Shown here: in pieces, positions 23,648 through 32,291 of the stretch
Numbering within the stretch: position 1 is the stretch's first letter
Layout of the letters: each line of letters starts with the position of its first letter
Assembly: GCA_902785425.1 (NCBI GenBank)
Contig: CACZYP010000018.1
Location: 26,320-90,319 of the forward strand
From: an uncultured Ruminococcus sp.
GTDB taxonomy: Bacteria > Bacillota > Clostridia > Oscillospirales > Acutalibacteraceae
Reading direction: 5' to 3'
Length of the DNA stretch: 64,000 nucleotides
Made by a program: the position numbers and the translations under genes
Notes under the pieces: generated by a model
The model's input: only the letters and a program-made list of their open reading frames with translations
Told to the model about the DNA's origin: nothing
The model's database searches: none

Positions 23648-24466
23648 ATGAGATTTTTTAAGGATTTCAAAAGATTTTTCAACTATGTAGTTTTCGCAGC
23701 AAAAGCGGAGATCAACTCGGAGGTAGCAGACTCGTTTCTGAGCTGGCTTTGGTGGTTCCTTGATCCGCTGCTTTATATGTTCGTTTATTCGTTCATTACA
23801 GTTATCGTGTTCGATAACAAAATGAAAGCTTTCCCGGTTTTTGTATTTCTCGGACTCAATACATGGACGTTTTTCTCAAAAACTGTCAAATCGAGCGTAA
23901 AGCTCGTTGCAGCTAAGAAAAATATCGTCACAAAGGTATATGTTCCGAAGCATATGTTTGTTTTGGAGAAGATAGGTGTTTACGGCTTCAAAATGGTCGT
24001 TGCAAATCTTCTTGTAGTTATCACGATGATAGGCTATAAAGTGCCTCTCACGTGGAGATTCCTGTGGATAATCCCGATAACCATCGTTCTTATTATAGTT
24101 ACGTTCGGCGTCAGCACAATAATAATGCACTTCGGCGTATTTGTTGAAGACCTGCTCAACGTCGTAACGGTTGTTCTCCAGCTTGGTTTCTACATTTCCG
24201 GTATATTCTACAGCATTGAGACTATCGGAACCAAATACGGTTTTGTCACAGAACTCAAGGGCAAGATCGATGCGCCGTATGACCAGCTGCTTGTAAAGCT
24301 CAATCCGTTGGCGCTGCTTATTTCCGATCTCAGAAGAGTTATTCTCTGCAATCAGGATCCGCACTGGGTAATGCTTCTTATCTGGACAGGCGTAGGATTG
24401 ATCGCATCGTGGATCGGTGTTACAATAATCTATAAATTCGAGAACAGTTATGTAAAGGTGATTTGA
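23648..24466 (+). CDS. Teichoic acid/polysaccharide ABC exporter, permease (TagG/Wzm type)
   Basis: A 272-residue ABC-2 permease with six hydrophobic segments (WWFLDPLLYMFVYSFITVIVF, then four in the middle, one at the end). The N-terminal RFFNYVVFAAKAEINSEVADSFL and the IFYSIETI and LNPLALLISDLRRVIL regions are characteristic of TagG/Wzm proteins, which carry lipid-linked teichoic acid or O-antigen-like chains across the membrane. The ATPase gene follows at once. Start ATG 23648 with GAAGGATG upstream. Confidence 0.9.
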   Translation: MRFFKDFKRFFNYVVFAAKAEINSEVADSFLSWLWWFLDPLLYMFVYSFITVIVFDNKMKAFPVFVFLGLNTWTFFSKTVKSSVKLVAAKKNIVTKVYVPKHMFVLEKIGVYGFKMVVANLLVVITMIGYKVPLTWRFLWIIPITIVLIIVTFGVSTIIMHFGVFVEDLLNVVTVVLQLGFYISGIFYSIETIGTKYGFVTELKGKIDAPYDQLLVKLNPLALLISDLRRVILCNQDPHWVMLLIWTGVGLIASWIGVTIIYKFENSYVKVI

Positions 24467-24468
24467 TA

Positions 24469-25209
24469 ATGTCAGATATTACAGAAAATGCAATTACGGT
24501 GTCTGATGTTAAGATCAGATACAGAATGTTTAAGAAGATCTCGCTGCTCAAAACGATCCTTGCACCGTACAAGTACAAGAAAACAGAGCTTTTCGAGGCT
24601 GTAAAGGGCGTAAGCTTTGAGGTGCCTAAGGGTCAGATCCTCGGTATCGTCGGCAAGAACGGCAGCGGTAAGTCCACTTTATTGAAGGCTATCGCAGGTA
24701 TTTTCTCACCCGACGAGGGTACTATCGACCTGCACGGTCATTCCGTTTCACTGCTTTCCATCGGCGTAGGCTTCCAGCCTAAGCTCAGCGGCAGGGAGAA
24801 TATCTATCTCTCCGGTCTGCTGCTTGGATTCAGCAGAGAAAAGATCAACGAAAAGATCGACGAGATCATCGAGTTTTCAGAGCTTGGCGACTTCATCGAG
24901 CGCCCCGTAAAGACGTATTCGAGCGGTATGTACTCGAAGCTTGCGTTCTCTATTACGGCTATTCTTGAAACAGAGATAATGCTCATTGACGAGGTTCTTT
25001 CCGTCGGCGACGTTAAGTTCAAGAAAAAGAGCTACGAGAAGATGAGAAGCCTCATCACAAATACAGACAGAACGGTCGTTATCGTTTCGCACAGCAGCGA
25101 GACGCTCAGCAGCCTTTGCGATACTATCCTCTGGCTGCATGACGGCGAGGTTAAGATGCAGGGCAGCTGTGAAGAGGTTCTGCCTAAGTACGAAGAGTTC
25201 ATGTCGTAA
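24469..25209 (+). CDS. Teichoic acid/polysaccharide ABC exporter, ATPase (TagH/Wzt type)
   Basis: A 246-residue ATPase with Walker A GIVGKNGSGKSTLL, the signature YSSGMYSKLAF (the SSGM variant of polysaccharide exporters) and Walker B IMLIDEVLSVGD. The leading segment ITVSDVKIRYRMFKK is typical of TagH. It ends soon after the nucleotide-binding domain, so it lacks the carbohydrate-binding C-terminal domain of some Wzt proteins. ATG 24469 lies just after the permease stop, with AAAGGTGA upstream. Confidence 0.93.
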   Translation: MSDITENAITVSDVKIRYRMFKKISLLKTILAPYKYKKTELFEAVKGVSFEVPKGQILGIVGKNGSGKSTLLKAIAGIFSPDEGTIDLHGHSVSLLSIGVGFQPKLSGRENIYLSGLLLGFSREKINEKIDEIIEFSELGDFIERPVKTYSSGMYSKLAFSITAILETEIMLIDEVLSVGDVKFKKKSYEKMRSLITNTDRTVVIVSHSSETLSSLCDTILWLHDGEVKMQGSCEEVLPKYEEFMS

Positions 25210-25217
25210 GATCTGAT

Positions 25218-26432
25218 ATGAAGAGATTTTTTGAAAAATTCAAAGGCGTAAAGCCTATAGATGTGCTGCATATATTCCTGTTTGTCGCAGCGCTGCCGAT
25301 AGCGCTTGTCTACAAGCTTTTCAGGCGTGACCTGTGGCTCATATGCGATAACGGAGCGGAAGCGTCAGACAACGGCTACTGGCTTTACGAGTACATTCGC
25401 CGTGAACATCCCGAGCAGGATTGTCTCTATGCCGTAAACAAGAACAGCCGTGACCGTGACAAGGTGGCAGCTTTAGGCAACCCCGTCAACTACGGAAGCT
25501 TTCTTCACTGGATACTGTATCTTACAGCAAAGGTGAACATCAGCTCGCAAAAGGGCGGCAAGCCGAATTATGCGGTGTGCTATCTGCTTGAGGTGTACGG
25601 TATACTTCGCAACAAGCGTGTTTTTTTGCAGCACGGCGTTATACTTACAGATATAGAATTTCTGTATTACGAAAATACAAAAATGGATATGTTCGTCACA
25701 AGCACTTATCGTGAGTGGGAATATGTCAACAGTCATTACGGTTATCCCGAGGGTGTCGTTCAGCTCCTCGGGCTGACTCGTTTTGACAGACTGCACGATT
25801 TTGAAACAGTTCCGAAGCAGATACTCATAATGCCGACATGGCGTGAGTGGCTCGGCGAAGGCTCTCTCGTTAAAAATATCGAGAAAGACAAGGAAAACTT
25901 CGTTTCAAGCGACTATTACAAGCGTTGGAGCGCCGTTATAAAGAGCGATCGCCTGCGTGAGATCTGCGAAAAGTACGGCTGCACCGTTATGTTTTGTCCG
26001 CACCGTGACACACAGCGTTTTCTTTCCTGCTTTGAAACGGATAACCCGTATCTTACCGTGTGCGACTACGATCATTTCAACGTGCAGGAGCTTCTGAAAA
26101 GCTCGGCGTTTATGATAACCGACTTTTCAAGCGTGCAGATAGATTTCGCATATATGAAAAAGCCGCTTGCATACTTCCATTTTGATTATAAGGAGTATAC
26201 GGAGCATCACTATCATATGGGCTACTACAGCTACGAAAAAGACGGCTTCGGCCCTGCTTTCTCAGATGAGAACGAGCTTCTTTCGTATGTCGAACAGGCA
26301 GCGGCAAATAATTTTGTAAACGACGAAAAATACCTCAACCGCCACAGCGAGTTCTTTACACTGTACGATACGGACAACTGTAAGAGGAACTATGAGGCGA
26401 TAAAAGAGAGATACAGATCAATTGACAATTGA
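25218..26432 (+). CDS. CDP-glycerol glycerophosphotransferase family protein (TagB/TagF type)
   Basis: A 404-residue transferase of the teichoic-acid polymerase family. One hydrophobic segment near the N-terminus (VLHIFLFVAALPIALVY) is followed by the catalytic region: the FLQHGVI motif with the active-site His, LGLTRFDRL, ILIMPTWREW and the later ITDFSSVQIDFAYMKKPLAYF with the substrate-binding Asp. It would add glycerol- or ribitol-phosphate units to a lipid-linked chain exported by the transporter just upstream, eight bases away. The final codons (RSIDN, TGA) are supplied by element A copy 9. Confidence 0.9.
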   Translation: MKRFFEKFKGVKPIDVLHIFLFVAALPIALVYKLFRRDLWLICDNGAEASDNGYWLYEYIRREHPEQDCLYAVNKNSRDRDKVAALGNPVNYGSFLHWILYLTAKVNISSQKGGKPNYAVCYLLEVYGILRNKRVFLQHGVILTDIEFLYYENTKMDMFVTSTYREWEYVNSHYGYPEGVVQLLGLTRFDRLHDFETVPKQILIMPTWREWLGEGSLVKNIEKDKENFVSSDYYKRWSAVIKSDRLREICEKYGCTVMFCPHRDTQRFLSCFETDNPYLTVCDYDHFNVQELLKSSAFMITDFSSVQIDFAYMKKPLAYFHFDYKEYTEHHYHMGYYSYEKDGFGPAFSDENELLSYVEQAAANNFVNDEKYLNRHSEFFTLYDTDNCKRNYEAIKERYRSIDN

Positions 26433-26592
26433 TAATTGACAGTTGACAATTGCGGAAGCGCTGTGCGCTTATTTTATATAATATTCTATAAATGAACATT
26501 GATAAATGCGAAAAGGATATACCTGAAATAATATATTATCAGGAGCGAAGCGACTCCGAAATTGTCCATTATCCATTGTCAATTGTCAATTA
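26418..26592 (+). repeat. Element A copy 9
   Basis: Left palindrome AGCGCTGTGCGCT, right palindrome GGAGCGAAGCGACTCC. The core is unlike the other copies (AAATGAACATTGATAAATGCG) although both ends are standard, so core and ends evolve separately. Confidence 0.75.
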
Positions 26593-26627
26593 AAATGTAG
26601 TAAAGAATGTACGATCAAGGGGAACAT

Positions 26628-27629
26628 ATGAGCGGCAAGGTTGATTTTGTTATAATTTGGGTAGACGGCAATGATAAGCAGTGGCGTGCCGAAAAGGCAA
26701 AGTATGACGGCAGTGTCACGGGGCCTTCCGATAGCGAGGTGCGTTACCGTGACTGGGATAATCTGCGTTATTGGTTTCGTGGAGTAGAGCAGTTTGCTCC
26801 GTGGGTGAATAAGATACATTTCGTCACATGGGGACATCTTCCCGAGTGGCTCGATACTTCAAACCCGAAACTCAATATCGTCAACCATAAGGATTATATA
26901 CCCGAAAAGTACCTGCCGACGTTCTCTTCGCATACGATAGAGCTTAATCTGCATCGCATAAAGGGTCTTTCGGAGCAGTTTGTCTATTTCAACGACGACA
27001 TGTTCATAACTGCCCCGACAAAAGAGAGCGATTTCTTCAAAGACGGCAAGCCGCTCGATACGTTTGCTCTCGACTGCATCTGCTTCCAGTCTGACAGCGC
27101 AGGCTTTTTCAACGGCGCAGACGTTACCGTTGTGAACGACCATTTCAGCAAAGACGAAGCGCTCAAGCGTGATTTCACGAAATGGTTCAACCCGAAAAAC
27201 AGATTTAAAAATATCCTGCGGACGGTGCTGCTTATGCCGTGGCACTGGTTCCCGGGATTCTACTATCAGCACACGCCGAACAGCTTTCTGAAATCAACAT
27301 ACGAAGAAGTATGGGAGAAAGAATCGGAAAAGCTCGATAAAACGTGCAGCCATAAATTCCGTCAGGAGGGCGACGTCAACCAGTGGGTAATGAAGTTCTG
27401 GCAGTTGGCATCGGGCAATTTCATCGTAAGAAAAGACAGCTTTGCTTTGTGCTACCATCTCAAAGAGTACAACTACGAAAAGCTGCTAAAAGATATCCCG
27501 TCAAAAAAGCACTGCATGATCTGCATAAACGATACGGCAGAGACGTATGATTTTGAAACAAAAAAGGAAGCCGTAAAGGCAGCCTTTGAAAAGCTTTTGC
27601 CGGAAAGATCAAGCTTTGAAAAAAACTGA
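26628..27629 (+). CDS. Stealth-family phosphotransferase
   Basis: A 333-residue soluble protein with the Stealth regions in order: CR1 (VDFVIIWVDGNDKQW near residue 5), CR2 (RYRDWDNLRYWFRGVEQFAPWVNKIHFVTWG), CR3 (HKDYIPEKYLPTFSSHTIELNLHRI, then FVYFNDDMF) and CR4 near the C-terminus. Stealth enzymes transfer sugar-1-phosphates in capsule or wall glycan synthesis; IWVDG and FNDD are the catalytic acid motifs. ATG 26628 follows AAGGGGAA. It lies between glycerophosphotransferase and YfhO genes, each gap filled by an element A. Confidence 0.9.
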   Translation: MSGKVDFVIIWVDGNDKQWRAEKAKYDGSVTGPSDSEVRYRDWDNLRYWFRGVEQFAPWVNKIHFVTWGHLPEWLDTSNPKLNIVNHKDYIPEKYLPTFSSHTIELNLHRIKGLSEQFVYFNDDMFITAPTKESDFFKDGKPLDTFALDCICFQSDSAGFFNGADVTVVNDHFSKDEALKRDFTKWFNPKNRFKNILRTVLLMPWHWFPGFYYQHTPNSFLKSTYEEVWEKESEKLDKTCSHKFRQEGDVNQWVMKFWQLASGNFIVRKDSFALCYHLKEYNYEKLLKDIPSKKHCMICINDTAETYDFETKKEAVKAAFEKLLPERSSFEKN

Positions 27630-27653
27630 CCTTTATTTGAGTGTGGAGTTTTA

Positions 27654-27820
27654 TAAATTGAAAATTGAAAATGGAAAATTGCGGAGTCGCTGCGCTCCTG
27701 TTTTTGTATCAGTGTTTTCAAACTCAATAGTTCTCTCACAGCAGCGAATACAAAGTATGGCTTTGTGAGGATAGATCAACTCGCCGCAGGCGAGTTCCGG
27801 AATTTTCCATTTTCAATTAA
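27654..27820 (+). repeat. Element A copy 10 (reverse)
   Basis: Left palindrome GGAGTCGCTGCGCTCC, right palindrome ACTCGCCGCAGGCGAGT. The core has CACAGCAGCG...GGCTTTGTGAG. Confidence 0.8.
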
Positions 27821-27864
27821 TAAAAAACGGCTTATCGCCGATACGAAAGCGAGGATAGCGCATA

Positions 27865-30639
27865 ATGTCGAAGAAAAAGAAAAAGCGCACCGATAATAAA
27901 CCGAATCAGACAGTCCAAAGCGCAGAGGTAGTTTCCGAAAATCAGGAGGCTGCGGCTGCGGAAACAGTCGAGGCAGAAAAAGCCGAAACAAAGGCTGAAA
28001 AAACCGAAAGCGCCGAAGGAAAAAAGGCGTCAAAGGGTAAGCCTGCAAGAACTGTAAGAACGATACAGTTTGAAAACAAAATGAGCGAAACGAAGATCTT
28101 TCTGATCTTGTCGTTTTTGGTGCCGTTCCTTATCATGGGCTTTATGTTCGCAAGAGCGAAGATACACCCGTTCGGCGACAGACAGGTGCTTTACTCCGAC
28201 TGCAAGCAGCAGTATCTTCCTTTCCTTAAAGAGTTTCAGCGAAAGCTGAAAAGCGGCGACTCGATGTACTACACCTGGCACAGCGGAATGGGAACAAATT
28301 TCCTTGCCATGATAGGCTACTATATATCAAGTCCGCTCAATCTTTTAACGCTCATTGTGCCTGCTAAGTATATCCGTGAGGCACTTGCCGTATTTATTAT
28401 GATAAAGGTAGGCTGTGCAAGCCTCTTTACGGCGATCTTCCTTAAACACGTTTACCGCAGAAACGATATCTCTCTCGTAGCTTTCGGCTGCTGCTATGCG
28501 TTCTGCGACTTCATAATGGGTTACTACTGGAACACGATCTGGCTCGACAGCGTGGCGCTTCTGCCACTCGTAGCGCTCGGTGTTTACTGTGTAGTAAATG
28601 AGCGCAAATATAAGCTGTATGTCATATCTCTTGCGCTTGCGTTCCTTTCAAGCTACTACATCGGCTATATGATATGCGTATTCGTCGTTCTGTGGTTCAT
28701 AGTTCAGAACGTTATCAAGAAGTTCAAGCTTGAAGATTTCTGCGCCGATATTCTCAGAATGGCTCTCTATTCGGGAATTGCTCTTGCAATGACGCTGCCT
28801 GTGACGTTCGTTTCGTATGTGCAGCTTTCAAATACGGTCGGCACAGACGACAGCTTCCCCGATAAGCTTGAATTCTACAACAACTTCATGGAGCTGCTTT
28901 CAAATCTTTTCAGCTTCCATGAGCCTACTACGATGGAAGGTCTGCCGAATATCGGCACGGGCGTTTTCTGCATTCTTATGCTTGTCATCTTTATCCGCTC
29001 AAAGGATATACTTCGCTCGGAAAAGATCTCTATGCTTGTGCTTCTCGGCTTCCTCTTTGTGAGCCTTAACGTAAATTCGCTCGATTACATCTGGCACGGC
29101 TTCCATTTCCCGAACCTTATCCCTTACAGATTTGCGTTCCTGTTCAGCTTTACTTTCGTTGTTATCGCATACAGAGCGTTTACGGTCTTTGCTCAGATAG
29201 ACAAAAAAGATATCATCGGCATGTGCATAATCACTATTATTATGGTTTGCATAACGGTATTCTATCTCGACAGAAAGGCTATCATCGGCAGCCTTATCGT
29301 TGCGGCTGTTTATATCATCTTCATGACGCTTTACGAGCTTGATCTTCTCACTCGTGGTATGCTTATAATGTTCACAAGCCTTGTTATCATCGCAGAGATG
29401 TGCTTCCAGGCAAGCATTGGCGTCAATACTGTAGGCACAACGTCCTATAATGATTATCCCGCAAAAGAAGAAGAGGTAACTGAGCTTCTTAAATATGCAG
29501 AAAAGCAGAGCGGAGATGATCTTTACAGAATAGACCAGACAACATATTCAACCAAAAACGACGGTATGATATACGGCTACAACAGCGCAGGCCAGTTCTC
29601 TTCAACGTCATACAAAACTCTTATAGATTTTACTGCTGATTTCGGTATCATCTCAAAGAGAAGTTCGTTCCAGTATATGCTGACATCGCCCGTTATCTCA
29701 ATGCTCCTGAATGAAAAGTATATCATCGCAAGAGACGGCTATACGGCAGACGAAAGCTCCCTTACACAGGTACAGAAGGCTTCCGATAATGAGGCTGCTC
29801 TCTTTGAAAACAAGTATTATCTCCCGATCGGATATATGGCGGATAATTCTGTCATGGATGCCGACCTCGATCAGCCTACAGTGTTTGAAGCTCAGAACGA
29901 AGTTTTCAGAAAGCTTACAGGCGTTGACGACGATGTTTATACGCTGCTTTCACCTTCGGCATTTAACTGCAAGAATATTGAGCATGAAAAGGAATCGGAC
30001 GGTCTGTTCCTTTATACGATCACAGACGGCGAAAGCTCGGGCGAGATAAAAATAACATACACCGCCACAAAATCGGGTATGCTTTATGCCTGGACTAATA
30101 TCAAGTCGAGCGATGATGTTCATGTAAAGAGTGCGAATATCAATCATTCCTACAAAGTCGAAGCTCAGCGTTATATATTCCCGATCGGATATTACAAGAA
30201 AGGCGAAGTTGCCGTGATCTCAGTTGACGCCGAGAAGCGAGGCAACAACAGGATCTGCGTTGCTCAGCTCAATGATGAAGTAATGGAGAAAGGCTATGCC
30301 GCTCTTAATGACGAAACACTTTCCGTTACAAATCACGGAAGCTCCGTTATAGAGGGCAAGATCAACGTCAATGAAGACGGACTCTTTATGACTTCCGTTC
30401 CGTATGAAAAGGGCTGGAAGCTCTATGTAGACGGCAATGCGGTCGATACAAAGGAAGTTCTCGGCGCATTTACAGGTGCAGACCTTACAAAGGGCGAGCA
30501 CACGATAAAGCTCACATACAAGCCGGAGGGCTTTACAGTAGGCTTGATAGCCGGAATAGCTGCGCTGCTGCTTTTCATTTTCCTTTGGGTAAACGATTCG
30601 CTAAAAGCAAAAGGCAAAGAGCTTGTCAAATTTATCTGA
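27865..30639 (+). CDS. YfhO-family membrane protein, putative glycosyltransferase
   Basis: A 924-residue polytopic protein. About 75 N-terminal residues are Lys/Glu/Ala-rich and cytoplasmic; then some 13 membrane helices (residues 75-530), a large extracellular region (about 540-890) and a final helix. The first loop FGDRQVLYSDCKQQYLPFLKEFQRKL and the segment WHSGMGTNFLAMIGYYISSPLN are characteristic of YfhO, a GT-C-type family that in Bacillus and Listeria glycosylates lipoteichoic acid. It would act from the outer face with a polyprenyl-phosphate sugar, made by a GtrB-type enzyme such as the next gene. Start ATG 27865 with AGCGAGGA. Confidence 0.88.
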   Translation: MSKKKKKRTDNKPNQTVQSAEVVSENQEAAAAETVEAEKAETKAEKTESAEGKKASKGKPARTVRTIQFENKMSETKIFLILSFLVPFLIMGFMFARAKIHPFGDRQVLYSDCKQQYLPFLKEFQRKLKSGDSMYYTWHSGMGTNFLAMIGYYISSPLNLLTLIVPAKYIREALAVFIMIKVGCASLFTAIFLKHVYRRNDISLVAFGCCYAFCDFIMGYYWNTIWLDSVALLPLVALGVYCVVNERKYKLYVISLALAFLSSYYIGYMICVFVVLWFIVQNVIKKFKLEDFCADILRMALYSGIALAMTLPVTFVSYVQLSNTVGTDDSFPDKLEFYNNFMELLSNLFSFHEPTTMEGLPNIGTGVFCILMLVIFIRSKDILRSEKISMLVLLGFLFVSLNVNSLDYIWHGFHFPNLIPYRFAFLFSFTFVVIAYRAFTVFAQIDKKDIIGMCIITIIMVCITVFYLDRKAIIGSLIVAAVYIIFMTLYELDLLTRGMLIMFTSLVIIAEMCFQASIGVNTVGTTSYNDYPAKEEEVTELLKYAEKQSGDDLYRIDQTTYSTKNDGMIYGYNSAGQFSSTSYKTLIDFTADFGIISKRSSFQYMLTSPVISMLLNEKYIIARDGYTADESSLTQVQKASDNEAALFENKYYLPIGYMADNSVMDADLDQPTVFEAQNEVFRKLTGVDDDVYTLLSPSAFNCKNIEHEKESDGLFLYTITDGESSGEIKITYTATKSGMLYAWTNIKSSDDVHVKSANINHSYKVEAQRYIFPIGYYKKGEVAVISVDAEKRGNNRICVAQLNDEVMEKGYAALNDETLSVTNHGSSVIEGKINVNEDGLFMTSVPYEKGWKLYVDGNAVDTKEVLGAFTGADLTKGEHTIKLTYKPEGFTVGLIAGIAALLLFIFLWVNDSLKAKGKELVKFI

Positions 30640-30687
30640 GAATCGGTAACACTTAGCAGAACGCATGTCGTCATCGACTGACTTATG

Positions 30688-30829
30688 CAATGGAAAATGG
30701 AAAAATATGGAACTTGCCTGCGGCAAATCTGACGGCGCAATATTGGCACTCGATTTAATCAGTGCTTCCATATAAAATCAAGCGGCGCAGCCGCTTCCGC
30801 AATTTTCCATTTTCAATTTTCAATTTAAA
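30688..30829 (+). repeat. Element A copy 11 with a half element B (30726-30769) in place of its core
   Basis: Left palindrome decayed (ACTTGCCTGCGGCAA), right AGCGGCGCAGCCGCT. Between them lies only the right end of an element B (GCGCAATATTGGCACTCG through CAGTGCTTCC), so a deletion removed the B left half and the A core together. Confidence 0.72.
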
Positions 30830-30845
30830 AAAGGGGGGGATACAA

Positions 30846-31784
30846 ATGGATATGATATCTATCGTAGTTCCGTGCTACAATGAAGAGGAATCAATGCCGA
30901 AGTTTTACGAAGAGGTCATAAAGGTGACTTCACAAATGAATATAGAACTTGAGATAATTTTTGTTGACGACGGCTCGAAGGATAAAACTCTTGATGTAGC
31001 CAAAAAGCTTCATGAGCAAGATACGAAGGTTCGTTTCATTTCGTTCTCCCGTAATTTCGGCAAAGAAGCAGGAATGCTTGCGGGTCTGGAAGCGGCAAAA
31101 GGCGATTATGTCGCCGTTATGGACGCAGATCTCCAGGACCCCCCGTCGCTGCTGCCGGAAATGTATGAAGCTGTGACAACGGGCGGTTACGACTGCGCCG
31201 CTACAAGGCGAACCACACGAAAGGGCGAGCCGCCGATACGTTCGTTCTTTGCACGCATGTTCTACAGGATAATCAACAGGATAAGCGACGCCGATATTGT
31301 AGACGGTGCCCGTGATTTCCGCCTTATGAGCCGCAAAATGGTTGACGCTGTGCTGTCGCTTGGTGAGTACAACCGTTTTTCAAAGGGCATTTTCGGCTGG
31401 GTAGGTTTCAAAACGAAGTGGCTTGAATACGTCAACGTTGAGCGTGTGGCAGGCGAAACGAAGTGGTCTTTCTGGAAGCTTTTCAAGTATTCTATGGAGG
31501 GCATAATGGCGTTTTCAACAACGCCGCTGTACATCACTTCCGCTATGGGCTTTATTGTTTGTATCGTGGCGTTCATCATGGCATGCTTCTATGCGGTAAA
31601 GGCGCTTATATTCGGCGATCCTGCGGCAGGCTTCCCGACTATGGTTTGTATAATGCTTTTCCTCGGCGGAATACAGCTTGTGGGTATCGGTGTTGTGGGA
31701 ATGTACTTATCGAAAACGTATCTTGAAACGAAGCACAGACCCATTTATATCGTCCGTGAAACGGAAGAAGACATAAAAAAATAG
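30846..31784 (+). CDS. GT2 polyprenyl-phosphate glycosyltransferase (GtrB/DPM1 type)
   Basis: A 312-residue enzyme with a GT-A domain: SIVVPCYNEEESMPKFY, FVDDGSKDKTL, MDADLQDPPSLLPEM (the DAD metal motif) and GARDFRLMSRKMVDAV, then two C-terminal membrane helices. Such enzymes load a sugar onto undecaprenyl phosphate. The open frame reaches back through element A, but ATG 30846 behind AAAAAGGGGGGG is the sound start. Its place after the YfhO gene fits supply of the lipid-linked donor for YfhO. Confidence 0.92.
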   Translation: MDMISIVVPCYNEEESMPKFYEEVIKVTSQMNIELEIIFVDDGSKDKTLDVAKKLHEQDTKVRFISFSRNFGKEAGMLAGLEAAKGDYVAVMDADLQDPPSLLPEMYEAVTTGGYDCAATRRTTRKGEPPIRSFFARMFYRIINRISDADIVDGARDFRLMSRKMVDAVLSLGEYNRFSKGIFGWVGFKTKWLEYVNVERVAGETKWSFWKLFKYSMEGIMAFSTTPLYITSAMGFIVCIVAFIMACFYAVKALIFGDPAAGFPTMVCIMLFLGGIQLVGIGVVGMYLSKTYLETKHRPIYIVRETEEDIKK

Positions 31785-31796
31785 ATCATTAATTAT

Positions 31797-31826
31797 CTCC
31801 CGGACTTTTTGTTCGGGAGTTTTTTT
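31797..31826 (+). terminator. Terminator of the surface glycan gene group
   Basis: CTCCCGGAC and GTTCGGGAG pair around TTTTT, followed by TTTTTTT. Confidence 0.85.
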
Positions 31827-32144
31827 AGTGCGGAGTGTGGAGCTGCGGTAACGCTCATTTTGTTTGCTCGGCGAATAGTGCGGTGTTGCCTTATACTAAA
31901 ATTCAATAAAACACTCTAATCCTTTTCGGTCTAATTTCCGCAATACTGCGTCATCAGGCTTGAAATACGACAGTATTCCGGCGCCTTCTTCCATGTCTTG
32001 CGAAAATTATCCTCGAAAATCCTTTAAAGGTTTTAATTGATAAATATTTTTTGTAACGTGAATATCTACATATTTGTCGGTCATGATGCTTTGAAGTTCG
32101 TTTGAAAAAACAACAAAAAATTAACAAAAAAGTTTCAGTATTGA
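31827..32144 (+). repeat. Gene-free gap with decayed repeat pieces
   Basis: 31827-31870 resembles a GTGTGGAG-type A arm. 31960-32000 (CTTGAAATACGACAGTATTCC) matches the middle of element B in inverse orientation, a decayed ninth trace. The rest is AT-rich and empty. Confidence 0.4.
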
Positions 32145-32173
32145 TTGAAATTGAAAACATTATGTGTTATTAT
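32145..32173 (+). promoter_or_regulatory. Promoter of the L,D-transpeptidase gene
   Basis: TTGAAA (32145-32150), 17 bases, TATTAT (32168-32173). Confidence 0.7.
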
Positions 32174-32291
32174 AGTATACGGAGAAGAGGAAGGTCTTTT
32201 CCTGTGTTTTTTGATTTTTTCTGCCTTTGCCGGTGTCGGACAGGCGGAAGTTTTGGGTGTTGTAAAAACAGAAAACAAAGGGAGCATGTAA

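Noticed and set aside
23425..23661. 78-codon ORF before the exporter
   Set aside because: Its start lies upstream of the -35 box and it overlaps the permease start; the structured leader explains the region better.
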